Positions 8,099 through 16,062 of a DNA stretch of 46,689 nt are shown one piece after another. A program made the translations under genes and the position numbers. Source of the DNA: JBBRHF01 sp038223055 (GTDB lineage Bacteria; Actinomycetota; Actinomycetes; JACCUZ01); contig JBBRHF010000006.1 of the NCBI GenBank assembly GCA_038223055.1, positions 1-46,689 on the forward strand, written 5' to 3'. The notes under the pieces are model-generated. The model did not search any database. It saw only the letters and a list, made by a program, of their open reading frames with translations, and was not told where the DNA came from. How positions within the stretch are numbered: position 1 is the stretch's first letter; each line of letters opens with the position of its first letter.

Positions 8099-8611
8099 AT
8101 GGCCGGCGCGATGCGCAAAGCAATGGTCTACCTCGGCCTCGTCGAGGACGAGGACCGCTACGACGACGAGGACTACGACGAGACGGCCGCTCGCGACGAC
8201 CCGCGGGACAGCCGTTCGTCCGCGGGCGGTGCGAAAGCGGGCGTGACATCGCTGCGCGACGACCATCGTGGCGGGGTTGCCACGATGACCGAGCGGCGGC
8301 CATCATCCGCGCCGGCCCCCACGGTGCGCCCGCTCGAGCGGATCACCACGATCCACCCGCGGACCTACAACGAGGCGAAGCAGATCGGGGAGAGCTTCCG
8401 CGAGAGCACGCCCGTGATCATGAACCTCTCGGACATGGACGACTCGGATGCCAAGCGCCTGGTCGACTTCGCTGCCGGCCTCGTGTTCGGTCTGCGTGGC
8501 ACGATCGAACGGGTCACCAACAAGGTGTTCCTGCTGTCCCCGGCTAACGTGACGGTGACCGCCGAGGACAAGGCACGGATGGCCGAGAGTGGATTCTTCA
8601 ACCAGAGCTGA
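8099..8611 (+). CDS. sepF: Cell division protein SepF
   Basis: A 170-residue membrane tether and bundler of FtsZ. It begins MAGAMRKAMVYLGLVEDEDR, an amphipathic membrane-targeting helix typical of actinobacterial SepF. An acidic/disordered linker (about 18-75) and the conserved SepF core follow (about 80-165: RPLERITTIHPRTYNEAKQI, then VIMNLSDMDDSDAKRLVDFA and GTIERVTNKVFLLSPANVTV). The ATG is fixed by GGAGGG eight bases upstream. The frame is open a little further upstream, but that part does not match the family. TAGCGT (8045-8050) is a possible -10 that gives a leader of about 40 nt. Confidence 0.97.
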   Translation: MAGAMRKAMVYLGLVEDEDRYDDEDYDETAARDDPRDSRSSAGGAKAGVTSLRDDHRGGVATMTERRPSSAPAPTVRPLERITTIHPRTYNEAKQIGESFRESTPVIMNLSDMDDSDAKRLVDFAAGLVFGLRGTIERVTNKVFLLSPANVTVTAEDKARMAESGFFNQS

Positions 8612-8659
8612 CCGTTCGACCACCGCTCGCCGGTCGATGGTGTCGCGGGTGCGCACGAG

Positions 8660-8950
8660 GTGACCGCCCACCTCGTGGCGCAAGTCCTCATCGCGCTGCT
8701 CCAGCTGTTCTTTGTGCTGCTCATCATCCGGCTGGTGATCGACTATATCCAGATGTTCGCTCGTTCATGGCGGCCCTCGGGGCCGGTGCTCGTGCTGGCT
8801 GAGGTGGTCTACACGGTCACCGACCCACCGCTGCGGGCACTGCGTCGGGTGATCCCACCACTACGGCTGGGATCGGTGTCCCTCGACCTGTCCTTCCTCG
8901 TGCTCATCCTGGCCGTGCAGGTGGCCAGCCGGCTCCTGGGCCGGGTCTAG
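8660..8950 (+). CDS. yggT: YggT-family membrane protein
   Basis: A 96-residue membrane protein with two helices: about 7-30 (IALLQLFFVLLIIRLVIDYI) and about 72-92. The conserved turn TDPPLRALRRVIPPL lies between them. It sits in its usual place between sepF and divIVA. Function is not established; related proteins affect cell shape, septation or osmotic response. The GTG start has only a weak ribosome site and follows sepF by 48 nt, so it is probably read from the sepF transcript. Confidence 0.92.
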   Translation: MTAHLVAQVLIALLQLFFVLLIIRLVIDYIQMFARSWRPSGPVLVLAEVVYTVTDPPLRALRRVIPPLRLGSVSLDLSFLVLILAVQVASRLLGRV

Positions 8951-8965
8951 GCGGTACGGTGCGCT

Positions 8966-9009
8966 GTGACAACCGCCCGTGACGACCGCCCGTGACGACC
9001 GCCCGTGAC
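8966..9009. repeat. 13-bp tandem repeat upstream of divIVA
   Basis: GTGACGACCGCCC is repeated at 8966, 8979 and 8992, with a partial fourth copy at 9005. A -10-like TACGGT (8955-8960) lies five bases before the first GTG. The array is therefore in the divIVA leader if that promoter is used. The first GTG opens only a nine-codon frame. Confidence 0.85.
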
Positions 9010-9050
9010 ATGCCCCGCACCGCTCACGACCAGAACGCCGAGGTGACACT

Positions 9051-9896
9051 GTGCCCCTGACGCCCGAGGACGTGGCCAACAAGCAGTTCACGAGCACGCG
9101 GCTCAAGCCCGGCTACGACGAGACCGAGGTCGACGAGTTCCTCGACGAGGTCGAGGCGGAGCTCACCCGCCTCTACCGGGAGACCGACGAGCTGAGCTCC
9201 CAGCTTGCGACTGCCCGGCGCTCGGGGTCGGCCGAGGATTCGGGACGCACGCCGGCCGGCCAGGGCGCATCCACCCCGGCGCAGACGACCCCTTCGCAGC
9301 CGACCCCGGCTCAGACCACCCCGTCGCTGACCAAGTCCGCCGAGTCGGCTCCGACCCCGACGGCCTCGCCCACATCGGCCAATGCAGCCGAGGGCGCCAC
9401 CGGCATCCTCGCCCTGGCTCAGCGCACCGCCGACCAGCACGTCGCCGAGGCCCGGTCCCAATCTGAGCGCATCGTGGGGGAGGCCCGGACCCGCGCCGAA
9501 GCCCTCAAGCGCGAAGCTGACGACCGGCACCGTCAGACCATCGGCGCGATGGAGAGCGAGCGCACCACGCTCGAGCGCAAGGTCGAGCAGTTGCGCGCGT
9601 TCGAGAGTGAATACCGGGCCCGGCTCACGACCTACCTCGAGGAGCAGCTGCGAGACCTCGACGGCCGGCCCAGCGCCGCGCCGGACCAGTCCGGGTCGCA
9701 GGGTCAGCCGCACAGTCACGCCCAGAATCAAGGCCAGGCCCAGAATCAAGGCCAGGCCCAGAACCAAGGCCAGGCCCGCCCCGCGAGCCAGACCGGCGAC
9801 CGGTCTGGCAGCCCGTTCGCCTCCGGCGCTCCCGTCGGTCAGCCCACCGGCCCGCCGCAGCAGGCGCCCCAGGACGGCAAGGGCCAGCAGGGCTGA
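9051..9896 (+). CDS. divIVA: DivIVA/Wag31 polar growth protein
   Basis: A 281-residue coiled-coil scaffold that marks curved membrane at poles and septa and recruits the elongation machinery. The N-terminal membrane-binding domain (MPLTPEDVANKQFTSTRLKP, then YDETEVDEFLDEVEAELTRL) is typical. A long Ser/Thr/Pro/Ala-rich low-complexity segment (about 60-115) separates it from the second coiled coil (about 118-210). The C-terminus is Gln-rich and carries three QNQGQA units. The GTG start has GAGGTGA five bases upstream. Being last in the ftsZ-sepF-yggT-divIVA string fits its family role. Confidence 0.96.
   Translation: MPLTPEDVANKQFTSTRLKPGYDETEVDEFLDEVEAELTRLYRETDELSSQLATARRSGSAEDSGRTPAGQGASTPAQTTPSQPTPAQTTPSLTKSAESAPTPTASPTSANAAEGATGILALAQRTADQHVAEARSQSERIVGEARTRAEALKREADDRHRQTIGAMESERTTLERKVEQLRAFESEYRARLTTYLEEQLRDLDGRPSAAPDQSGSQGQPHSHAQNQGQAQNQGQAQNQGQARPASQTGDRSGSPFASGAPVGQPTGPPQQAPQDGKGQQG
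9723..9776 (+). repeat. 18-bp x 3 in-frame tandem repeat in divIVA
   Basis: CAGAATCAAGGCCAGGCC occurs twice exactly and once with a single T to C change. It encodes (QNQGQA)3 in the disordered tail. Confidence 0.95.
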
Positions 9897-9914
9897 GCGC
9901 GCCTGACCGCCGCG

Positions 9915-12900
9915 TCAGACGCCCGCGCGGGTGAGTCGGAAGCTCAGGCCGAGGTCCGCGGCCCGGTGCACCGAGGGGTCCTCGGCATCGGACAGGGCCG
10001 TGTCATCGACCGAGCCGAATGTGAGTGCGAGCACCTCGGCCGACACCAGATCGCCGTGCTCGGTGAGCGCCTCGGCCAGCTCGCCGTCCGCTGACCAGAG
10101 CACCTCGACCCGGTCGGTGACCGAGAACCCGGAGGACTTGCGGGCCTCCTGGACCAGTCGCACCACCTCGCGGGCGAGCCCGGAGCGACGCAGCGCGGGT
10201 GTGATGGCGAGGTCGAGCGCGACCGTCTCGCCGCCGTCGGTGACCACCGCCCACCCCTGCCGCGGGGTCTCGGTCAGGGCCACGTCCTCGGGAGTCACCT
10301 CGACCTGCTCGCCGTCGACGGTGACGGTGGCCCGGCCGTGCTCGCGCAGCGCGGCCGCGAGAACGTCCGCGTCGGCCGCCGCGACCGCGGCCGCGACGAC
10401 GGGTGTCCGAGGGCCGAAACGCTTGCCCAGCGAACGGAAATTGCCCTTCGCGCTGCGCTCGACCAGGTCACCGGAGATCTCCTCGAAGGCCCCCACGTTG
10501 AGCTCCTCGGCCACCTGGCGGCGCAGCTCCTCGGGCAGGTCGCGCCAGCCCGGCGCGCCGACGAGCGCCCGCCCCAGCGGCTGGCGGTTGCGCACCTTGG
10601 ATTCGGCCCGCGCTGCGCGGCCGAGCTCGACCACCCGGCGTACGAGCGCCATCGACGTGGCGAGCCGGTCGTCGACGAGGGTGTCGTCGGCGACCGGCCA
10701 CGTGGCGAGGTGCACCGAGGGCGCTGCGTCCGGCGACACCGGGCGGACGACGTCTTGCCACACCCGTTCGGTCAGGAAGGGCGTGATCGGTGCCATCAGC
10801 AGGGTCACCAGGTGCAGGCACTCGTGCAGGGTCGCGAGCGCCTCCGGGTCGCCGTCCCAGAACCGACGCCGGGACCGGCGGACGTACCAGTTGGACAGCG
10901 TGTCGACATGGTCGGCGAGCAGCCGGCCGACCCGCTGGCTGTCGAACGCCTCGTAGGCCGCGGTCACCACGGCGACCAGGCGGTGGGTCTGGGACAGCGC
11001 CCACCGGTCCAGTAGCGGCCGGTCCGCCGTCGCGGCGACCGGCCCGCCGGGCACCCACCCGTTGGCGTTCGCATACAGAGTGAGGAACGAGGCCGTGTTC
11101 CAGTAGGTGAGCAGGGTCTTGCGCACGATGTCCTGCAGCGCGGTGTGGCCGACCCGGCGTTGCAGCCACGGCGACCCGCTCGCCGCCATGAACCACCGCA
11201 GCGCGTCGGCGCCGTGGGTCTCCATCAGCGGGATCGGCTCGAGGATGTTGCCCAGGTGCTTGCTCATCTTGCGCCCGTCCTCGGCCAGGATGTGGCCCAG
11301 GCACAGCACGTTCTCGTACGACGAGCGCCCGTGCACCAGGACGCCGATCGCCATCAGCGTGTAGAACCAGCCGCGGGTCTGGTCGATCGCCTCGCAGATG
11401 AACTGGGCCGGGTAGGCCGCCTCGAAGCGGGCCACGCTGCCCTCGGCGTGCGGATATCCCCACTGGGCGAAGGGCATCGAGCCCGAGTCGTACCACGCGT
11501 CGATCACTTCGGGCACGCGGTGCTGGTCGGCGCCGCACTCGGCGCACGCCAGCACGACGTCGTCCACGAACGGCCGGTGCGGGTCCAGCGCGCTCAGGTC
11601 CTGCCCGGCCAGCTCGCCGAGCTCGGCGAGGGACCCGACACATGTCAGGTGCGAGCCGTCGGCGTCACAGCGCCAGATGGGCAGGGGGGTGCCCCAGTAG
11701 CGGCTGCGGGACAGCGCCCAGTCGATGTTGTTGTTCAGCCAGTCGCCGTAGCGGCCGTGCTTGATGGTGTCGGGGAACCAGTTGGTCACCTCGTTCTCGG
11801 CGAGCAGGGCGTCCTTGACGGCGGTGGTGCGGATGTACCACGACGGCTGGGCGTAGTAGATCAGCGCGGTGTGACAGCGCCAGCAGTGCGGATAGGAGTG
11901 CTCGTAGGCGAGGTGGCGGAACAGCAGCCCGCGCGCCCGCAGGTCGTCGACCAGCGCCTTGTCGGCGCTCTTGAAGAACACGCCGCCGACCAGGCCGACG
12001 CTGTCCGCGAAGCGCCCGTCGGGGCGCACCGGGTTGACCACGGGCAGTCCGTAGGCCCTGGCGACGGCGAGGTCCTCGGCGCCGAACGCGGGCGACTGGT
12101 GCACCAGCCCGGTGCCGTCGTCGGTGGTGACGTAGTCGGCCAGCACGACCAGGTGCCCCAGCTCGCCCGCCGGCCACGCGACCAGCTCGAACGGGCGCTG
12201 GTAGGTCCAGCCCTCCATGACGGCGCCGTCGAACCGCTCGAGGATGGTGAAGCCCTCGCCGAGGGCGGCCACCACGAGCGGCTCCGCCACGACGTACGTC
12301 GAAGTGCCGTCGGTGGCGGTCACGTAGGTGACGTCCGCGCGCACCGCGACCGCCGTGTTGGACACCAGCGTCCACGGAGTGGTGGTCCACACGAGCAGGT
12401 CCGCGGCGCCGGCGTGGGGGCCGCTGGTGAGGGGAAACCGCACGTAGACCGAGGGGTCCACGACGGTCTCGTAGCCCTGGGCCAGCTCGTGGTCGGACAG
12501 GCCGGTGCCGCAGCGCGGGCAGTAGGGCGCCACCCGGTGGTCCTGCACCAGCAGTCCGCGCTGGTAGATCTCCTTGAGCGACCACCACACGCTCTGGACG
12601 TAGGCGGGGTCCATCGTGCGGTAGGGATCGGACAGGTCGACCCAGTAGCCCATCCGCTCGGTCATCGTCTCGAACTGATCGACGTTGCGCAGGACCGACT
12701 CGCGGCAGCGAGCGTTGAAGGCCTCGATGCCGTAAGCCTCGATGTCGGGCTTGCCCGCGAACCCGAGCTCCTTCTCCACCGCGATCTCCACCGGCAGGCC
12801 GTGGCAGTCCCATCCGGCCTTGCGAACCACGAACCGGCCCTGCATGGTCTTGAACCGCGGGAACACGTCCTTGAACACCCTCGCCTCGACGTGGTGCACG

Positions 12901-13085
12901 CCTGGCGTGCCGTTGGCCGTGGGCGGGCCCTCGTAGAACGTCCACGGCTCGCCGCCCCTGGTCTGCTTGAGGGTGGCGGCGAAGGTGCCGTGCTCCCGCC
13001 AGAGCTCGAGGACGGCGTGCTCCATTGCGGGCAGGTCGATGTGGGTCGCCAGCGCGGTGTAGCGGGGGAGGTTCGGGGTCGACAC
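9915..13085 (-). CDS. ileS: Isoleucyl-tRNA synthetase
   Basis: Class I synthetase of about 1056 residues. The HIGH-equivalent region is PPTANGTPGVHHVEARVFKD, the editing domain (CP1) is present, and the KMSKS loop is GRKMSKHLGN. The C-terminus (PGLSFRLTRAGV) has no Cys-rich zinc finger, which resembles the eukaryote-like IleS2 class (inference). The start is placed at GTG 13085 because GAAGGAG lies eight bases upstream. The open frame runs on to 13175, but that part is the T-box leader, not protein. Convergent with divIVA (18 nt apart). Confidence 0.97.
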   Translation of the reverse strand: MSTPNLPRYTALATHIDLPAMEHAVLELWREHGTFAATLKQTRGGEPWTFYEGPPTANGTPGVHHVEARVFKDVFPRFKTMQGRFVVRKAGWDCHGLPVEIAVEKELGFAGKPDIEAYGIEAFNARCRESVLRNVDQFETMTERMGYWVDLSDPYRTMDPAYVQSVWWSLKEIYQRGLLVQDHRVAPYCPRCGTGLSDHELAQGYETVVDPSVYVRFPLTSGPHAGAADLLVWTTTPWTLVSNTAVAVRADVTYVTATDGTSTYVVAEPLVVAALGEGFTILERFDGAVMEGWTYQRPFELVAWPAGELGHLVVLADYVTTDDGTGLVHQSPAFGAEDLAVARAYGLPVVNPVRPDGRFADSVGLVGGVFFKSADKALVDDLRARGLLFRHLAYEHSYPHCWRCHTALIYYAQPSWYIRTTAVKDALLAENEVTNWFPDTIKHGRYGDWLNNNIDWALSRSRYWGTPLPIWRCDADGSHLTCVGSLAELGELAGQDLSALDPHRPFVDDVVLACAECGADQHRVPEVIDAWYDSGSMPFAQWGYPHAEGSVARFEAAYPAQFICEAIDQTRGWFYTLMAIGVLVHGRSSYENVLCLGHILAEDGRKMSKHLGNILEPIPLMETHGADALRWFMAASGSPWLQRRVGHTALQDIVRKTLLTYWNTASFLTLYANANGWVPGGPVAATADRPLLDRWALSQTHRLVAVVTAAYEAFDSQRVGRLLADHVDTLSNWYVRRSRRRFWDGDPEALATLHECLHLVTLLMAPITPFLTERVWQDVVRPVSPDAAPSVHLATWPVADDTLVDDRLATSMALVRRVVELGRAARAESKVRNRQPLGRALVGAPGWRDLPEELRRQVAEELNVGAFEEISGDLVERSAKGNFRSLGKRFGPRTPVVAAAVAAADADVLAAALREHGRATVTVDGEQVEVTPEDVALTETPRQGWAVVTDGGETVALDLAITPALRRSGLAREVVRLVQEARKSSGFSVTDRVEVLWSADGELAEALTEHGDLVSAEVLALTFGSVDDTALSDAEDPSVHRAADLGLSFRLTRAGV

Positions 13086-13323
13086 GGCTGGTGCTCCTTC
13101 GTCGGTGACGTGCTCCGGCGAAGGGACGAGGTGCCCGATCCGGCAACGTGTCCGGACGGTTCCCCGCGGTACCACCCTCCTTGGCCGCCAGATGCCCGTG
13201 GCGGCCCGCTTGGTTTGACGTCCTGCTGCCGGTTCTAGTGACCCCGACCCTCCGTGCTTGGTGGGCCGTGGCGTTCTTCCGGCGGCTCCGGGGTGATGGC
13301 CCCCTCACTGCCGTGCAGGTACG
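13086..13323 (-). promoter_or_regulatory. T-box leader (tRNA-Ile sensing) of ileS
   Basis: On the minus strand the T-box core AGGGTGGTACCGCGGGGA is at 13178-13161. Upstream, CCATCACC places a candidate Ile specifier codon ATC at 13297-13295. Known: actinobacterial ileS T-boxes act on translation, with uncharged tRNA-Ile binding the T-box bulge and freeing the ribosome site. No U-run terminator follows the T-box here and the ileS ribosome site (GAAGGAG) is about 70 nt beyond it, consistent with the translational type. Leader length is about 238 nt from the predicted start. Confidence 0.9.
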
Positions 13324-13329
13324 TCGTAC

Positions 13330-13335
13330 AGCCTA
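13330..13335 (-). promoter_or_regulatory. -10 element of the ileS T-box transcript
   Basis: TAGGCT on the minus strand matches the actinobacterial TAnnnT -10. A start near 13323 places the T-box as a leader of usual size. No -35 is recognisable. Confidence 0.6.
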
Positions 13336-13672
13336 CCGTTTGCGCCCGCACACCCGCCTCCACCGAACCCAACCCCGTAACGTCCGAACACGCGGGGTCC
13401 ATGATGCGCGCTAGCTCGGACGTCACGGCGCTGAGTTTCGACCGCCTATAGGCCGCGGCTCAGCGGTCCGGTTACCGACCCGCTGGGCCGCCACTTCGCC
13501 CGTCCACTCGGGTCATCGGGCGTCAGGCAGCGAAGCCGTGCTACGCCGGACAACGACGGGCCGCCATCTGCTGCAACCGGCGCCATTGGACGGGGAAGTG
13601 GCGGGTGGGTAGAAGGCGCGGGTGGGGGGTGCAGCGGGGGTGCAGCGATGGGTGGCCCGTTTCCCGTCGACG
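13336..13672. other. Non-coding gap between ileS leader and a broken regulator
   Basis: About 340 nt without a credible gene. It contains an imperfect palindrome at 13461-13485 (CAGCGGTCC/CGACCCGCTG type). Past it, G-rich sequence leads to the truncated end of the response regulator. No tRNA, integrase site or IS end was recognised. It may be a deletion scar. Confidence 0.5.
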
Positions 13673-14246
13673 CTAACCCGTCTCAACAGCCCGCTCGCTC
13701 ATGAACAGCGTCTTGGCGATCGTCGCGTTGTTGCGCCCGGTTGCCATCGACTCGAGCACCTCGCGTTCCCGGTCGGTCAGTCCGGGCAGCGAGGACTGCG
13801 CCTCGGCCGCCTTGCGAGTCAGCAGCCCCTCGACAACCTTCGGATCAAGGACCGACCCGCCGCGGGACACCTCCTGCAGCGCCCGGACCAGCTCGTCGAG
13901 CCGGGAGACCCGCTCCATGAGCAGATAGCCGAGCCCTTCGACGCCGTCGCCCAGCAGGTCGAACGCGTAGTCCTCCTCGACGTACTGGGAGAGGACCACG
14001 ACGCCCACCGATGGGTGTGCGGCCCGGATCTGCTTGGGCGGCGTCGATGCCCTCCGTCGTGAACGAGGGCGGCATCCGGATGTCGGTGAGGACAGCGTCG
14101 GGCTGGTGCTCGGCCACCGCCTTGACCAGTGAGAGCGGATCGGCTGCCGTCGCCACCACGGTGACGGCCTCAACCTCGGCCAGCAGGGCGGCGACGCCCT
14201 CGCGCACGAGAAAGTTGTCGTCGGCGAAAACCACCCGGATCGGCAT
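13673..14246 (-). pseudogene. LuxR-family response regulator, frameshifted and 3'-truncated
   Basis: The receiver domain begins MPIRVVFADDNFLVREGVAA with phospho-acceptor Asp in VLTDIRMPPSF and runs to EGIDAA. The frame then shifts at the GGG run 14036-14038 (plus strand). One extra base there separates EGIDAA from KQIRAAHPSVGVVVLSQYVE, which continues through the receiver into a LuxR HTH (LPGLTDREREVLESMATGRN). The HTH stops at SERAVETG, about 30 residues short. TACAGT lies seven bases before the ATG, so the start signal survives. No partner kinase is nearby. A one-base sequencing error could explain the shift but not the C-terminal loss. Confidence 0.85.
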
Positions 14247-14325
14247 GCCCGCGACTGTAGACGCGACACCGGCGCCTGTCCCGCCGTGCGTCGACGTCTT
14301 CCGCGCCGTGTCCCCTGGCACGCGA

Positions 14326-14360
14326 TGGACCCGTCTGCGCGCAGGTCGCAGACGGGTCCA
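14326..14360 (-). terminator. Hairpin downstream of the small-gene pair
   Basis: TGGACCCGTCTGCG (14326-14339) and CGCAGACGGGTCCA (14347-14360) form a perfect 14-bp stem with a 7-nt loop. It begins 21 nt after the stop of the 35-codon gene on the minus strand. No T run follows. Confidence 0.7.
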
Positions 14361-14381
14361 GTTCGGCCACTGGGGGTGGTG

Positions 14382-14489
14382 TCAGGTGCGACGCCGGCGG
14401 CGGCGTTGGTGATAGCTGTCGATCAGAGACTGCCGGTGTTCGTTGATCAGGGTGGTGGTGAGGTGCTCGCTGAGCAGGTACGCGTGCAT
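14382..14489 (-). CDS. Small protein, 35 codons, second of a tandem pair
   Basis: Begins MHAYLLSEHLTTTLINEHRQ and ends in a run of Arg (HQRRRRRRT). It has an ideal ribosome site AAGGAG six bases before ATG. That site lies in the 14-nt gap after the stop of the upstream 30-codon gene, so the two are likely co-translated. The hydrophobic/amphipathic start and polybasic tail suggest a membrane- or nucleic-acid-associated peptide (inference). Short Arg-tailed proteins of this general look occur in actinobacteria, but I cannot assign a family or function. Confidence 0.6.
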   Translation of the reverse strand: MHAYLLSEHLTTTLINEHRQSLIDSYHQRRRRRRT

Positions 14490-14503
14490 GCTGGTCTCCT
14501 TGT

Positions 14504-14596
14504 TCAGAACTTGAGGGTTCGGCCCGCGGGTGAGCGAAGGTCCAACGGGCTGGTGCCCGGTCGGGTGGGACGCTTGACGATCTGTTGCTGCCTCAT
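14504..14596 (-). CDS. Small protein, 30 codons, first of a tandem pair
   Basis: Begins MRQQQIVKRPTRPGTSPLDL and ends with a Gly-Arg-Thr-Leu-Lys-Phe segment. A purine-rich site (GGAGAGAGGGG) precedes ATG with an eight-base gap. A -10-like TAGTTT lies about 35 nt upstream on the minus strand. It is basic and Pro-rich, with no membrane segment and no runs of control codons, so it does not look like an attenuator leader. Its stop is 14 nt before the 35-codon gene. Function unknown. A peptide precursor, a regulatory upstream frame or a free small protein are all possible. Confidence 0.5.
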   Translation of the reverse strand: MRQQQIVKRPTRPGTSPLDLRSPAGRTLKF

Positions 14597-14739
14597 AGTG
14601 GTTGCCCCTCTCTCCGCTGCGATAGAGCAAAACTAGGCATCGCCGGGCACGGCCGGCCAGGGACTTGCCCACCCGTCCGGAGGGCGCTGGCCACCCTGCT
14701 GATACGGGGCTAGCACCCCCGCGGGGGCAGACTGACGGG

Positions 14740-15009
14740 GTGCGCCTCGCGATCAGGGTCCGGCCGGGCTCCTCGCGGACCAGGGTGGGCGGGCGCTACG
14801 GGGACGCTCTGGTCGTGCGGGTGGCGGCTCGCCCGGTGGACGGCGCTGCCACCGAGTCCGCCCTGGCCGCGATCGCTGCGGCCTTCGGCGTACGCCGGCG
14901 CAGGGTCAGTCTCGTGAGCGGTTTCACCAGTCGCGACAAGGTTGTCGAGGTCGAGGGCGACCAGGACGCGCTGATCGCCGTGCTCCGCGAGCTATGGTCG
15001 CTGCCCTGA
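14740..15009 (+). CDS. DUF167/YggU-family protein
   Basis: An 89-residue protein of the DUF167 (YggU) family, small alpha/beta proteins of unknown function. The family pattern is complete: RLAIRVRPGSSRTRV, then VVRVAARPVDGAATESALAA, VSLVSGFTSRDKVVEVEG. GTG 14740 is six bases after CAGACT (14728-14733), which suggests a leaderless message. The frame is open to 14665, but that stretch does not match the family. Confidence 0.9.
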   Translation: MRLAIRVRPGSSRTRVGGRYGDALVVRVAARPVDGAATESALAAIAAAFGVRRRRVSLVSGFTSRDKVVEVEGDQDALIAVLRELWSLP

Positions 15010-15048
15010 TCGGCGGCGCGGCGGGTTGTGACCGGCGTGGGTGGGACC

Positions 15049-15054
15049 TATCCT
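15049..15054 (+). promoter_or_regulatory. -10 element of the dksA-like gene
   Basis: TATCCT, about 45 nt before the ribosome site and ATG of the downstream gene. Confidence 0.5.
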
Positions 15055-15105
15055 TCCCGCACGATTCGTGACCTTTAGCCACGCCCGAGCGCAAGGGGAG
15101 CCTCC

Positions 15106-16062
15106 ATGGCGAACAACGGCACGCCCACCGGCGGGTTCGTACGGCGAGCAATCGCCGACGCAGTCCGGGCAGTCGCGGCGGCGGCCCCGAACCGCATGAC
15201 CTCGGCCGCCGAGATCGGAGTGACGCAAGCTGGAGCCAAGGAAAAATCGGCCGTCGCCGGACCGAAATCGACAGCTTCGAAAAAGTCCGTACCGGCCAAG
15301 CCCGGGTCTTTGGCGCCGGTTTCGGAAGGCGCCAAGAAAGCGCCGCCGGCCACGAAGACGGCTGCCGCGAAGAAGCCGGCGGTCGCAAAACCAAGAACGG
15401 CGGCCGTTGCAAAGATAAAGACGGCGCCGGTGAAGAAGGTGGCGACCGTCAAGAAGGCGGCGACCGTCAAGAAGGCGGTGACCGTCAAGAAGGCGGCGGC
15501 CGTCAAGAAGGCGGCGGCCGTCAAGAAGGCGGCGACGGCGACGGCGGCCAAGGTCGCCGCGTCGCCGCGGACGGCTGCCGTCCGGCCCCGAAAATCCGCC
15601 GCGAAACGGTTGCCCGCGAGCACAACAAGCGCAACCCACACGAGCGCGACCGCGTTGGCCGCCGAGCCCGGCGCCCTCGCCGTACGCCAGGACGAGGACC
15701 CCTGGACGAGCGCGGAGCTGGACGTGGTGCGCTCCGAGCTCTCGGGGGAGCTGTCCAAGCTGCACGCCGACCTTGACGTCGCCGAGCACGACATCGACGA
15801 CATGCTGCGCGACGCCGGCGACGGCGCGGGGGACGACCCCGCCGACGCGGGCAGCAAGACCTTCGAGCGCGAGCACGAGATGTCCTTGGCCAACAACACC
15901 CGTGACATGCTGAGCCAGGACGAGCGCGCCATCGCGCGCATCGAAAACGGCACCTACGGAGTCTGCGAAAACTGTGGCAACCCGATCGGCAAGGCCCGCC
16001 TGCAAGCGTTCCCCCGAGCAACGCTGTGCATGACGTGCAAGCAGCGCGAGGAGCGTCGCTGA
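15106..16062 (+). CDS. DksA/TraR-type C4 zinc-finger protein with Lys/Ala-rich N-terminal domain
   Basis: A 318-residue protein. Residues about 200-318 are a DksA/TraR fold: a long coiled coil (LDVVRSELSGELSKLHADLD and on) and a C4 zinc finger with C287, C290, C308 and C311 (CENCGNPIGKAR...LCMTC). Known: such proteins act in the RNA polymerase secondary channel, or as small redox/zinc regulators. Residues about 45-175 are Lys/Ala/Pro-rich like histone H1 tails, including six VKKAAT-type hexapeptides. Inference: the tail binds DNA or polyphosphate. ATG follows AAGGGGAG. The 3' end overlaps the lspA frame. This gene pairing is common in actinobacteria. Confidence 0.9.
   Translation: MANNGTPTGGFVRRAIADAVRAVAAAAPNRMTSAAEIGVTQAGAKEKSAVAGPKSTASKKSVPAKPGSLAPVSEGAKKAPPATKTAAAKKPAVAKPRTAAVAKIKTAPVKKVATVKKAATVKKAVTVKKAAAVKKAAAVKKAATATAAKVAASPRTAAVRPRKSAAKRLPASTTSATHTSATALAAEPGALAVRQDEDPWTSAELDVVRSELSGELSKLHADLDVAEHDIDDMLRDAGDGAGDDPADAGSKTFEREHEMSLANNTRDMLSQDERAIARIENGTYGVCENCGNPIGKARLQAFPRATLCMTCKQREERR
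15430..15537 (+). repeat. 18-bp x 6 in-frame tandem repeat in the dksA-like gene
   Basis: Six units of the form GTCAAGAAGGCGGCGACC encode VKK(A/V)(A/V)(T/A), residues 109-144. Copies differ at only a few bases, so the expansion looks recent. Confidence 0.95.

Noticed and set aside
8966..8995. Nine-codon leaderless frame within the 13-bp repeats upstream of divIVA
   Set aside because: GTG is five bases from a -10-like hexamer, but the frame is only repeat sequence with no control codons or terminator, so a leader-peptide role is not supported.
7685..9776. Repeat arrays considered as a CRISPR
   Set aside because: Units are contiguous with no spacers and no cas genes are present.
13083..13175. 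30-residue N-terminal extension of IleS
   Set aside because: The codons coincide with the T-box core and its downstream linker; the ribosome site is at GTG 13085.
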